A stretch of DNA of 64,000 nucleotides from CAWBXL01 sp963837365 (GTDB lineage: Bacteria > Acidobacteriota > Terriglobia > Terriglobales > Acidobacteriaceae). Shown one piece after another: positions 1-8,629 of the stretch. The position numbers were made by a program, and so were the translations under genes. Under the pieces are notes generated by a model. It was given only the letters and a program-made list of their open reading frames with translations, was not told where the DNA came from and did not search any database. Location: assembly GCA_963837365.1 (NCBI GenBank), contig CAWIMW010000008.1, forward strand, positions 190,237 through 254,236. Reading direction: 5' to 3'. Each line of letters starts with the position of its first letter. Position 1 is the first letter of the stretch.

Positions 1-1
1 C

Positions 2-193
2 GACTACGAAGTGAAGCTGGGACACAAAATCGCGGAAGTACTCTGCGGTGGGAACGTCACTCCGGGCACGCCGATCAGCGAGCAGTACCTTTTGGATTTA
101 GAGCGGGAGGCATTCAAATCTCTTTGCGGCGAGAAGAAAACGCAGGAGCGGATTCAGTTCACACTGAAGACGGGGAAGACGCTGAGGAATTAA
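2..193 (+). CDS. 3-hydroxyacyl-CoA dehydrogenase/enoyl-CoA hydratase, C-terminal end (partial)
   Basis: The frame is open from the left edge and ends with TAA at 191-193. The visible 63 residues contain VLCGGNVTPGT, EQYLLDLEREAF and GKTLRN, which match the C-terminus of the FadN/FadB-type long-chain 3-hydroxyacyl-CoA dehydrogenase fused to an enoyl-CoA hydratase domain. The full protein oxidises and hydrates fatty acyl-CoA intermediates in beta-oxidation. Only the tail lies in this window. Fatty-acid oxidation yields acetyl-CoA, which fits the glyoxylate-shunt genes 2.5 kb downstream, although the two are not in one operon. An internal GTG at 11 is not a real start. Confidence 0.75.
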   Translation, partial: DYEVKLGHKIAEVLCGGNVTPGTPISEQYLLDLEREAFKSLCGEKKTQERIQFTLKTGKTLRN

Positions 194-502
194 TGATCTA
201 GCATTTCGAGGCACGTCATCTTTCCGCCGACAGATTATTAGAAAATTGGCGACGGCTGTGTCCCGAAAGCTTGCGACTTGTTGCGATCAACGCTTTTGGC
301 GATCTCTTTTTTGAAAATAACAAGGCTCTGTTCTCATGTGTGTAAACCCACAAATGTAATTGGAATCCTAACCTAGAAAAGAACTGTGCGGAGGGTCACC
401 CGAGGGTGTGAGGAAAATCTCAACCACGGATTTATGCGGATTCTCACGATCAACGCTCTGGATCAATCCGTGTGTATCGGTGAAAATCCGTGGCGCCTTG
501 TT
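194..502. other. intergenic region with no gene seen
   Basis: It separates the fatty-acid oxidation gene from the convergent TPR regulator. Apart from the inverted-repeat element at 424-493, I see no coding frame with credible composition. Confidence 0.5.
424..493. repeat. inverted repeat element carrying ATCCGTG repeats
   Basis: The ends CCACGGATTT (424-433) and AAATCCGTGG (484-493) are perfect inverted repeats, and the interior holds another ATCCGTG copy and a degenerate one. It sits just beyond the 3' end of the TPR regulator (stop at 503). It resembles dispersed intergenic palindromic repeats that occur many times in some genomes; no second copy occurs here. It could also serve as a bidirectional terminator, though there is no T-run. 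Confidence 0.5.
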
Positions 503-2149
503 TTATTTACCTTGCGGCCTGCGCCTGCCCACGCGGTTGAGGATGCGGCGGACCTTCTTCGGCGACATAGACAGCCGTGTGGCCACTCGTGACACCTTTC
601 GGCCTTCCCGCTCCCAGACTTTGGGCACAATCAGCTCAGCAAATTCTTCGCTGATCTGCTGAAACGTCTTGTCGCCGACCGACCCTTCCGACCACGCGCG
701 CAGCGTCGGATTCACGCTCCCACCGCGAAGAACTTTGGCCTTCAGGCTCTGCAAATCTTCCCAGGCGCTATCGGCGTGGTTATCTTTGCTGATGGTGATG
801 ACCTGGTCGTAACAACGGCGCGCGGCATCCGTGTCGTCGAAGAACCGGTTCGCGTGGGTCAGCCCTTGCCAAATATAAGTGTGCGCGAGGAGTCGGCGGT
901 TTTGCGTGTGCTTGGCCAGTTCGATGGCCTCATGTGCATAGTCCTGCGCCAGGCGCGCATGATTTCCCGGCTCGGTACTTTCGCCGATGCCTTCTTCCAC
1001 CCTCCCGTTCTCGATCATGCAGAGCAGTAAGCGCGCCCGCGCCATCAGGATGTGGTCGCGCTTTGTATCACCGAAGTGATAAGCGGTTTTGGCAGACGCT
1101 TCGGCGTGCTCTAGATCGCCGTTGTCCAAATGAAGGTAAGCATAATTAAGGTTCACACTCCCCAAGCCGTGATGGTTCTCATACTGCTGATAGATGGTGG
1201 CTGCTTCGGCCAGCTCCGCCAACGCCTCTTGCCGCAGTTGTTCGAAGCGATTGCGATAGTGGGGCTTGCCTTGGCCATTGCCCGAGTGTCCACGCGCAGC
1301 CGCCTTGCGGCGGCGGGCCGCCTCGGCATCAATTTTGCGGCGCAGTTGAAGAGCGATGAGTCGTTTGACATAGGCCATGTTGTTGAGTGAACGCGCCACA
1401 TTGCGGTGCTGCGAGTCGCGCTTCTTGTACAACGCAATGGCCTCTGTAAAGCCGTCGATCGCGTGCTGATACCGTCCCTGCCTGCGCGCAATCCGTCCGT
1501 AAGAAGAATGAATATTGCCCAGCGTGAGGTAGTCGTCGGTCTTACACAGTACCGCCTCAGCCTCTTGCAGAATTTCGACGGCCTGCTTGGCGTCTCCTTT
1601 CTGAAAGAACAGCCAGCTTTCAAGCACTCGCATGACGGCAGCCATCGGCTGGTGGCCAAGTTCTGTGGCGAGTTCCCTGCCCTTCACGGCGGAAGCCAGC
1701 GCCTGGGTGTACTCTCCCTTCATGCGCAGGCAGCGGCCTTTCCAGAAATGCGCGATGGCGAGGAGTTCCCTGTCATCCGTCTCGTCGGCCAAACCCAGAA
1801 CAAAATCAATGTGGCGCAAGGCCTCGTCTTTTGCTTCCTCAGCCATCGCGGCCATGCCCTCCGCCATGCGCAGATGCAGATAGTCATGCAAAGGCAGGCA
1901 TGCGCGAGTGGCTTTTGAGAAGCAAGCGACAATTTCCCTGACCAGTAGGGGACGTTGAAAGCCGATGTCCACCCACTGCGCCAGGTATCCGGCGAACAGC
2001 GCGGCGTTTTTCTTTTCGGGATCGAATGCGGTGAGCAGATGGCGGCGCTCTTCCAGGCTCGCCATGCCGTGGCCGACACGGCGGCAGACCAGATCTTCTT
2101 TGAGCTGGGCCAGGAACTCATCCGAGATCTCGGTAGAGTCAGGACTCAT
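503..2149 (-). CDS. TPR-repeat protein with C-terminal Fis-type helix-turn-helix
   Basis: This 548-residue protein has no signal peptide. Residues about 75-470 form tetratricopeptide-like helical repeats (for example IHSSYGRIARRQGRYQHAIDGFTEAIALY and the later VNLNYAYLHLDNGDLEHAEAS, quoted in part). A basic low-complexity stretch around 275-300 interrupts the repeats. The last 45 residues (ELIVPKVWEREGRKVSR then VATRLSMSPKKVRRILNR) look like a Fis-type DNA-binding helix-turn-helix. The combination suggests a transcription regulator that senses a ligand or partner through the TPR part. It lies 0.6 kb from divergent aceB/aceA, so control of the glyoxylate shunt is a reasonable guess but unproven. 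ATG at 2149 has no obvious Shine-Dalgarno site. Confidence 0.7.
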   Translation of the reverse strand: MSPDSTEISDEFLAQLKEDLVCRRVGHGMASLEERRHLLTAFDPEKKNAALFAGYLAQWVDIGFQRPLLVREIVACFSKATRACLPLHDYLHLRMAEGMAAMAEEAKDEALRHIDFVLGLADETDDRELLAIAHFWKGRCLRMKGEYTQALASAVKGRELATELGHQPMAAVMRVLESWLFFQKGDAKQAVEILQEAEAVLCKTDDYLTLGNIHSSYGRIARRQGRYQHAIDGFTEAIALYKKRDSQHRNVARSLNNMAYVKRLIALQLRRKIDAEAARRRKAAARGHSGNGQGKPHYRNRFEQLRQEALAELAEAATIYQQYENHHGLGSVNLNYAYLHLDNGDLEHAEASAKTAYHFGDTKRDHILMARARLLLCMIENGRVEEGIGESTEPGNHARLAQDYAHEAIELAKHTQNRRLLAHTYIWQGLTHANRFFDDTDAARRCYDQVITISKDNHADSAWEDLQSLKAKVLRGGSVNPTLRAWSEGSVGDKTFQQISEEFAELIVPKVWEREGRKVSRVATRLSMSPKKVRRILNRVGRRRPQGK

Positions 2150-2396
2150 GGTTCGAGCAGGTGTCCCAGGCAGTTCTGCTCGCCCTAATCATATTCCAAT
2201 GTGACGGCAGTGTCTTGCCATCCGCGTCTTTCACCATGAATGTAACGGTTATGTAATGCGCGTCCCTAATCACAATCAATATTTCTGATCGGGACTGTTA
2301 TGAAAACATGCAGGCACATTCCAAGAAACATCGGGCGCGAGTGTTACTGAGCTCGGTTTTCGGCCCCTATTCCCAGGATGACGAATTGGCAGCCGT

Positions 2397-2804
2397 TTGA
2401 ACATCACACGCCCTCTCGATTGGGCATTCTGGCGGGATTTCGAGCGCAACGGGCCAAGCCCTTACCAAATGTGCCAGACCCTGTTTCAGGGATGGCAGCG
2501 CTATAACGATTATCTCAATGCAAGAGTCCGCGAACGATTCGCCCGAGAGATGAAGAAATTAAGCCAACGACTGTCGGCAGGACAGACTTACGAACCAGCA
2601 ATGATTTTACAACGGAGCAACTGGGGCGGCGAGTGGATAAGACGGATCCCACAGCGAAAACGTTTGTCATTCCGACGATGCGCCCAGCGCAGAGGAGGAA
2701 TCTGCTTTCCGTTGACAGTCTTAAAACAGATTCCTAGCGCCACCAAAGTTAGTGGATGTACTTGTACGCCACCAGCGTCAGAAATTCCGCGAAGTCCGGA
2801 CTGA
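2397..2804 (+). CDS. hypothetical protein, possibly a decayed remnant
   Basis: The open frame begins at a TTG. Its first 65 residues (RPLDWAFWRDFERNGPSP, then YQMCQTLFQGWQRYNDYL) have protein-like composition, rich in aromatic and charged residues. The last third turns arginine- and proline-rich and overlaps the end of aceB on the other strand by 56 bases, which is unlikely for an intact gene. I do not recognise the family. It may be the N-terminal remnant of a larger gene cut by rearrangement, or spurious. Confidence 0.25.
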   Translation: MNITRPLDWAFWRDFERNGPSPYQMCQTLFQGWQRYNDYLNARVRERFAREMKKLSQRLSAGQTYEPAMILQRSNWGGEWIRRIPQRKRLSFRRCAQRRGGICFPLTVLKQIPSATKVSGCTCTPPASEIPRSPD

Positions 2805-4293
2805 GAATCATGTGCTCATAGATCTGGGCCGCTTCGGTCATTCGACTCCCTCTCAGCTTGGTCTTCTGCTCGCCGATCACGGCACGGACCATTTCTTCCG
2901 TCACAGGGCGGCCGTCGCTAAGCTTGGCTCCATGCTTCACCCATTGCCACACCTGGGCGCGGCAGATTTCCGCAGTGGCCGCATCTTCCATAAGGTTGTA
3001 GATGGGAACACAGCCCGAGCCCCGTAGCCACGACTCCAGATACTGCAAGCCCACATCAATGTTCCAGCGCAGGCCTTCTTCGCTGATCCTGCCTTCGGGG
3101 ACGGCCAGCAAGTCCTTGGCAGTGACATGCATTGGTTCACGGCGACGGCTGATCTGGTTCGGCTCCTTCATGTGCTCATCGAAGATTTCTTTGACGATTG
3201 GCACCAGCCCAGGGTGCGCAACCCATGTGCCATCGTGCCCGGCATGGACTTCGCGCAGCTTGTCCTGGCGCACTTTTTCCAGCGCCTTCTCGTTGGCATC
3301 CGGATCATTCTTGATAGGAATCTGTGCCGCCATTCCACCCATGGCATGAATGCCGCGGCGGTGGCAGGTTTGGATCAGCAAGTCCACATAGGACTTCAGG
3401 AAATGCTTGTCCATAGTGACAATCGAGCGATCGGGCAACACGAAGTCGGGGCGGTTGCGAAATTTCTTGATGAAGCTAAAGATGTAGTCCCAACGGCCGC
3501 AGTTCAATCCCGCAGAGTGTTCTCGCAGTTCGTAGAGAATCTCGTCCATTTCGAAAGCTGCCAGGATCGTTTCGATTAAGACAGTGGCGCGAATCGTGCC
3601 GTGGGATACGTGCAGCTCATCCTGGGCAAAACAGAACACATCGTTCCACAACCGAGCTTCCAGATGGCTCTCCAGTTTCGGCAAATAAAAGTACGGCCCC
3701 GTCCCTTTGGCCATTAGGTGTTTCGCGTTGTGAAAGACGTAGAGTCCAAAATCAAACAGGGATCCAGAGACTGGCTTGCGATCCACCGTGAAATGCCGTT
3801 CCTCCAGGTGCCAGCCACGAGGCCGCACCATGAGGGTAGCCACACTCGGATTAAGTTGATAGCGTTTGCCTTCGGGGCTGACATAACTAATGGTACCTTT
3901 GACCGCGTCTCGCAGATTCGCCTGGCCTTCGAGGTTGTTCTGCCACGTAGGCGAATTCGAATCTTCAAAATCCGCCATAAAAATGCTCGCGCCTGAATTC
4001 AGCGCATTGATGATCATTTTTCGCTCCACCGGGCCGGTGATTTCTACACGGCGATCGAGCAGGTCATGAGGTATCGGCGCAACCGTCCATTCTTTTTCAC
4101 GAATCGGTGCAGTCTGGGGCAGAAAGTCGGGTAGCTGCCCGGCGTCTATCTGCTGCTGGCGCACGCGGCGGCGGGCCAGAAGCTCCTGGCGGCGCGGCTC
4201 AAACTTGCGCGCCAGCCGGGTCAGAAACATGGCTGCTTCCGGAGTAAGAATTTCGGTTTCAACTTCGTTGCGGAGAATGGCTGTGGTTGTCAT
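2749..4293 (-). CDS. aceB: malate synthase A
   Basis: Malate synthase condenses glyoxylate with acetyl-CoA to malate, the second glyoxylate-shunt step, in the cytoplasm. Family signatures include FMADFEDSNSPTW, the RPRGWHL segment and GRWDYIFSFIKKF, which belong to the malate synthase A beta-barrel and active site. The 514 residues from ATG 4293 are slightly shorter than the usual 530. I chose 4293 because AGGA lies eight bases upstream; the frame stays open to 4386, but that would only add a basic non-conserved leader. It is divergent from isocitrate lyase across 149 bp, so the two probably share a control region. Confidence 0.93.
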   Translation of the reverse strand: MTTTAILRNEVETEILTPEAAMFLTRLARKFEPRRQELLARRRVRQQQIDAGQLPDFLPQTAPIREKEWTVAPIPHDLLDRRVEITGPVERKMIINALNSGASIFMADFEDSNSPTWQNNLEGQANLRDAVKGTISYVSPEGKRYQLNPSVATLMVRPRGWHLEERHFTVDRKPVSGSLFDFGLYVFHNAKHLMAKGTGPYFYLPKLESHLEARLWNDVFCFAQDELHVSHGTIRATVLIETILAAFEMDEILYELREHSAGLNCGRWDYIFSFIKKFRNRPDFVLPDRSIVTMDKHFLKSYVDLLIQTCHRRGIHAMGGMAAQIPIKNDPDANEKALEKVRQDKLREVHAGHDGTWVAHPGLVPIVKEIFDEHMKEPNQISRRREPMHVTAKDLLAVPEGRISEEGLRWNIDVGLQYLESWLRGSGCVPIYNLMEDAATAEICRAQVWQWVKHGAKLSDGRPVTEEMVRAVIGEQKTKLRGSRMTEAAQIYEHMILSPDFAEFLTLVAYKYIH

Positions 4294-4442
4294 GGGAAAC
4301 ATCCTATGCGCTCCGGAAAGAGCGCGCCGTCCCACTAGGTCAAAACGGACTACCGGAACAACACGGACGACCGAGGTTGGAGCCACCGTGCAAATGCGGT
4401 CTACTGCTCGCGTACCGGGACACCGGAAAGGAAAACCGAATC

Positions 4443-5855
4443 ATGCACCCTTTAAGCGCAGCAGAAATGACCAAGGAATGGCACACTAATCCCCGCTGGA
4501 CGGGCACTAAACGCCCCTACACCAGCCAGCAAGTCACCAAGCTGCGAGGATCCATTCAAGTTGAACACACCCTGGCACGCCTGGGAGCGGAGCGGCTGTG
4601 GCTGCTGCTGCACCGTGAAGACTATGTTCCAGCATTAGGTGCGTTGACCGGAAATCAGGCAGTGCAGCAAGTGCGCGCCGGATTGAAAGCCATTTACCTG
4701 AGTGGCTGGCAGGTCGCGGCGGACGCCAATAACGCAGGGCATATGTATCCCGACCAAAGCTTGTACCCAGCGGACAGCGTTCCCAATGTCATTCGCCGCA
4801 TCAATAACTCCCTGATGCGCGCCGACCAAATCCACCACATGGACGGAAAAAACGGCGTCTATTGGATGGCCCCCATCGTGGCTGATGCCGAGGCGGGATT
4901 CGGCGGAACGTTGAATGCCCACGAACTCATGAAGATGATGATCGAAGCTGGGGCAGCCTGCGTGCATTTTGAAGATCAGCTCTCGTCCGCAAAAAAATGC
5001 GGACACATGGGCGGGAAAGTTCTGGTGCCGACTTCCGAAGCAATTCAAAAGCTGGTCGCCGCCCGCTTGGCCGCCGACGTTCTGGGCGTACCGACGTTAA
5101 TCATGGCGCGCACGGATGCGAACAGCGCTCACCTGCTGACCAGCGACATCGATCCGCGCGACCGCGAGTTCGTCACCGGGGAGCGGACCCCAGAAGGTTT
5201 CTTCCACATTCGCGGAGGTCTGGATTCCGCTATCGCACGCGGGCTGGCCTACGCACCGTATGCCGACTTGATCTGGTGCGAGACGTCAGAACCAAACGTC
5301 GAAGAGGCACGCCGCTTCGCGAAGGCAATCCATGCCAAGTATCCCGGCAAAATGCTGGCTTACAACTGCTCGCCTTCATTCAACTGGAAAAAGAAGCTCG
5401 ACGACACCACCATCGCCAACTTCCAACCGGAACTGGCCAAGATGGGATATAAGTTCCAGTTCGTGACGCTGGCTGGGTTTCATGCTCTCAACCTGAGCAT
5501 GTTCGAATTGGCACGCGGCTACAAGGACACCGGCATGACCGCATACTCACGCCTACAGGAAAAGGAATTCAGCCGTGAAGCCGAATATGGCTACGAAGCG
5601 GTGAAGCACCAACGCTTCGTGGGCACCGGATACTTCGACGCCCTAACCCAAGTGATCGCCGGAGGAGTGGCTTCCACTACCGCTCTCAACGGTTCAACCG
5701 AACAGGAACAATTTGCGGAAGTGCAACCGCTGGTACACACCAAGCACGGCCCTGACGCGGCCTGTCAGCCGATTCTGGGCGACTGTCCCTCTGCACACAT
5801 GGTGACGGAAATTATTCCCGCACATCATGAAGAATTACTGCCTTCGGGAGACTAA
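4443..5855 (+). CDS. aceA: isocitrate lyase
   Basis: Isocitrate lyase splits isocitrate into succinate and glyoxylate, the committed step of the glyoxylate shunt, allowing growth on acetate or fatty acids. The catalytic loop KKCGHMGGK is present, as are the N-terminal WTGTKRPY segment and VADAEAGFGG. From ATG 4443 the protein has 470 residues, longer than the 430-residue enterobacterial enzyme because of a C-terminal extension. AAGGAAA lies about ten bases upstream of that ATG, while the upstream open frame overlaps aceB antisense and is not conserved. The short tail after ALTQVIAGG is not a known domain. Confidence 0.95.
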   Translation: MHPLSAAEMTKEWHTNPRWTGTKRPYTSQQVTKLRGSIQVEHTLARLGAERLWLLLHREDYVPALGALTGNQAVQQVRAGLKAIYLSGWQVAADANNAGHMYPDQSLYPADSVPNVIRRINNSLMRADQIHHMDGKNGVYWMAPIVADAEAGFGGTLNAHELMKMMIEAGAACVHFEDQLSSAKKCGHMGGKVLVPTSEAIQKLVAARLAADVLGVPTLIMARTDANSAHLLTSDIDPRDREFVTGERTPEGFFHIRGGLDSAIARGLAYAPYADLIWCETSEPNVEEARRFAKAIHAKYPGKMLAYNCSPSFNWKKKLDDTTIANFQPELAKMGYKFQFVTLAGFHALNLSMFELARGYKDTGMTAYSRLQEKEFSREAEYGYEAVKHQRFVGTGYFDALTQVIAGGVASTTALNGSTEQEQFAEVQPLVHTKHGPDAACQPILGDCPSAHMVTEIIPAHHEELLPSGD

Positions 5856-5861
5856 TCAAGC

Positions 5862-5897
5862 GCGCCACGGGAGACAGCAATCAAGCTCCCGTGGCGC
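5862..5897. terminator. perfect 12-bp inverted repeat after aceA
   Basis: GCGCCACGGGAG (5862-5873) and CTCCCGTGGCGC (5886-5897) pair perfectly around a 12-base loop, seven bases after the aceA stop. No T-run follows, so it may be a Rho-assisted terminator or mRNA 3' stabiliser rather than a classic intrinsic terminator. It separates aceA from convergent kdpC. Confidence 0.6.
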
Positions 5898-6012
5898 TCG
5901 GATGGCCAACGAAAACCCGACGTGGGGGGCAGGGCAGCGTAGCCTCAGAGCGTGTTCTTCCTGGTGCCGCCCGGACGTGGAAAACTTGTTGAAGTGGCTG
6001 GAGGCCCAACAG

Positions 6013-6576
6013 TCACTTGCGAGCATCTAGGGCGAGGTTCAGTTCAAGAACGTTCACTCGTGGCTCTCCGAGGAATCCGATCTGCCGGGGCTGGATGTGA
6101 GCGCGGACGAGCGCCATCATTTCGTCTTGTCTCAGGTGGCGCTCGCGGGCGACTCGAGGTACCTGAAAGTAGGCGGCGGCGGGCGTAATATCCGGATCAA
6201 GGCCCGAGGCAGAGGTCGTAACCAGATCAATCGGTACGGGCTTACCTGAATTTTCCGCCTGAAGAGCGGCCGCATCCTGGTTCACTCTATCGGCCAGTTT
6301 CTGATTGGTCGGGGCCAGATTTGTGCCGCCTGAATTCGTGGCGTCATACCCGCTTCCTGCCGCGGACGGACGCGAATGAAAGTACCCGGGCCCCGTGAAA
6401 GGCTGGCCGATGATTCGCGAACCCATCACCTGTCTGTTACGAACGACTAATTGTCCGTTTGCCTTGTCGGGAAACAGAACTTGCGCGACCACCGTCATCG
6501 CCAGCGGATAAATGAGCCCGAGCAAAACCGTCGTGACCAGCGTCATTAAGATGGAGATAGTGAGATTTTTCTTCAT
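6013..6576 (-). CDS. kdpC: potassium-transporting ATPase subunit C
   Basis: KdpC is the single-span subunit that stabilises KdpFABC and assists ATP binding by KdpB. The N-terminus has one membrane helix (ISILMTLVTTVLLGLIYPLAM). Family motifs follow: the SRIIGQPF segment, FHSRPSAAG, and the C-terminal LNVLELNLAL-like end. I place the start at ATG 6576, with AAGGAAA seven bases upstream and ten bases after the kdpB stop; an upstream in-frame ATG at 6594 would overlap kdpB. At 187 residues it has normal length. Confidence 0.93.
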   Translation of the reverse strand: MKKNLTISILMTLVTTVLLGLIYPLAMTVVAQVLFPDKANGQLVVRNRQVMGSRIIGQPFTGPGYFHSRPSAAGSGYDATNSGGTNLAPTNQKLADRVNQDAAALQAENSGKPVPIDLVTTSASGLDPDITPAAAYFQVPRVARERHLRQDEMMALVRAHIQPRQIGFLGEPRVNVLELNLALDARK

Positions 6577-6586
6577 AACTTTTTCC

Positions 6587-8623
6587 TTAGGCAAGGCGCA
6601 TGGTCGTGATCAGCATGTCTATGAGCTTGATCCCAACGAATGGCACCACGATGCCTCCTAACCCGTAAATCAGCAGATTGCGCCGGAGCAGTGCAGCCGC
6701 GTTCATAGGGCGATACTTGATTCCGCGAAGCGCCAGGGGAATCAGGGCGATGATGACGACGGCGTTAAAGATGACCGCCGACAGCACCGCTGACTGAGGC
6801 GTTCTCAAGTGCATGATGTTGAGTGTGTTCAGCACCGGGAAGGTGGCGGCGAACATGGCTGGAATAATCGCGAAATACTTGGCGACGTCATTGGCGATCG
6901 AGAAGGTTGTGAGCGCACCTCGCGTCATCAACAGTTGCTTGCCGATCTCCACCACCTCGATGAGTTTGGTGGGATTGGAATCCAGGTCCACCATGTTACC
7001 GGCCTCTTTAGCGGCCTGCGTTCCGGTATTCATGGCCACGCCGACATCGGCTTGCGCCAGTGCGGGGGCATCGTTCGTGCCATCGCCCGTCATGGCGACC
7101 AACTTACCGTCGCTTTGTTCCCGGCGGATCAGGTCCATTTTGTCTTTCGGAGTCGCTTGAGCAAGAAAATCATCGACGCCCGCTTCGCGCGCGATGACGG
7201 CGGCCGTGAGCGGATTATCACCCGTGATCATCACCGTGCGGATGCCCATGGCGCGAAGCTGTTCGAACCGTTCGCGCATCCCGCCCTTCACAATGTCCTT
7301 GAGTTCAATCACACCCAGAGCGCCGCGCTCGCGCTCGGCCACCACTAGGGGCGTACCGCCGGAACGGGCAATCTGATCAACACTGGCTCGCACTTCGTCC
7401 GGCAGCGGTTTGCCGTTCTCGCGCAAATAGCGCTCGACCGCCTCGGCCGCACCTTTGCGGATCTCGAATCCGTTCATATTTATGCCCGACATCCGAGTCT
7501 GGGCAGAAAACGGCACAAACTGCGCCTGGTGCGACGCAAATTCTCTTCCGCGCAGTTCGTATTTTTCCTTTGCCAGCACGACGATGGATCGGCCCTCGGG
7601 AGTTTCGTCAGCCAGAGACGAAAGCTGGGCCGCGTCGGCGAGTTCTGATTCATTGACGCCGGGTGCAGGTACGAAGCGCGAAGCTTGTCGATTGCCGAGA
7701 GTGATGGTGCCGGTTTTATCGAGCAGCAAGGTGTTGACGTCACCGGCTGCCTCGACCGCCCGCCCGGACATGGCAAGCACGTTGTGCTGAACCAGGCGAT
7801 CCATGCCCGCAATACCAATCGCGGATAGTAGTCCACCAATGGTGGTGGGAATCAGGCAAACAAGGAGCGACACCAGAACGAATATGGTTTGTGGCGATCC
7901 GGAGTAAATGGCGAACGGCTGTAGGGTGACAACCGCCAGCAGGAAGATGATGGTCAATCCCGCGAGCAGGATGTTGAGTGCGATTTCGTTCGGAGTCTTC
8001 TGCCGCTCCGCGCCTTCTACCAGCGCAATCATGCGATCGAGGAACGTTTCGCCGGGGTTGGAGGTGATTTTCACCTTGATTTGGTCCGACAGCACACGCG
8101 TGCCGCCCGTCACGGCCGAGCGGTCTCCGCCACATTCCCGAATCACGGGAGCGGATTCGCCAGTGATGGCCGACTCATCCACCGATGCGACACCCTCGAT
8201 GATTTCTCCGTCTCCGGGAATGAACTCTCCGGCTGAGGCGAGCACGACATCGCCGGTGCGGAGTTGCGAGCTCGGGACCTTCTCCATTGATCCGTTGGCC
8301 AGAAGGCGAATAGCGACAGTCTCTGAGCGGGCCTTCCGGAGCGTTTCGGCCTGGGCTTTACCTCGGCCTTCGGCCATTGCCTCTGCGAAGTTGGCGAACA
8401 GCACCGTGAACCACAGCCACAGAGTGATCTGCAAATTGAAGCCAAACGCCTGATGTGGGTTCTGAATCAGCAGCACGGTCGTAATCACACTGCCGACTTC
8501 CACGACGAACATGACCGGATTCCGCATCATGGTACGAGGATCCAGCTTGACGACGGCGTCGAGCAGCGCCCGGCGGACGATCTTCGAGTTCCAGACCGAT
8601 TTGTGTGATGGTTTAGTGGCCAT
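6587..8623 (-). CDS. kdpB: potassium-transporting P-type ATPase subunit B
   Basis: KdpB hydrolyses ATP to drive high-affinity K+ uptake through KdpA. It carries the P-type phosphorylation site DKTGTITLGNR, the actuator motif TGESAPV, and hinge MTGDGTNDAPALAQADVGVAM. Membrane helices flank the cytoplasmic actuator, phosphorylation and nucleotide domains. Its 678 residues match the family. It lies six bases after the kdpA stop in the operon kdpF-A-B-C. Confidence 0.96.
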   Translation of the reverse strand: MATKPSHKSVWNSKIVRRALLDAVVKLDPRTMMRNPVMFVVEVGSVITTVLLIQNPHQAFGFNLQITLWLWFTVLFANFAEAMAEGRGKAQAETLRKARSETVAIRLLANGSMEKVPSSQLRTGDVVLASAGEFIPGDGEIIEGVASVDESAITGESAPVIRECGGDRSAVTGGTRVLSDQIKVKITSNPGETFLDRMIALVEGAERQKTPNEIALNILLAGLTIIFLLAVVTLQPFAIYSGSPQTIFVLVSLLVCLIPTTIGGLLSAIGIAGMDRLVQHNVLAMSGRAVEAAGDVNTLLLDKTGTITLGNRQASRFVPAPGVNESELADAAQLSSLADETPEGRSIVVLAKEKYELRGREFASHQAQFVPFSAQTRMSGINMNGFEIRKGAAEAVERYLRENGKPLPDEVRASVDQIARSGGTPLVVAERERGALGVIELKDIVKGGMRERFEQLRAMGIRTVMITGDNPLTAAVIAREAGVDDFLAQATPKDKMDLIRREQSDGKLVAMTGDGTNDAPALAQADVGVAMNTGTQAAKEAGNMVDLDSNPTKLIEVVEIGKQLLMTRGALTTFSIANDVAKYFAIIPAMFAATFPVLNTLNIMHLRTPQSAVLSAVIFNAVVIIALIPLALRGIKYRPMNAAALLRRNLLIYGLGGIVVPFVGIKLIDMLITTMRLA

Positions 8624-8629
8624 AAATCC

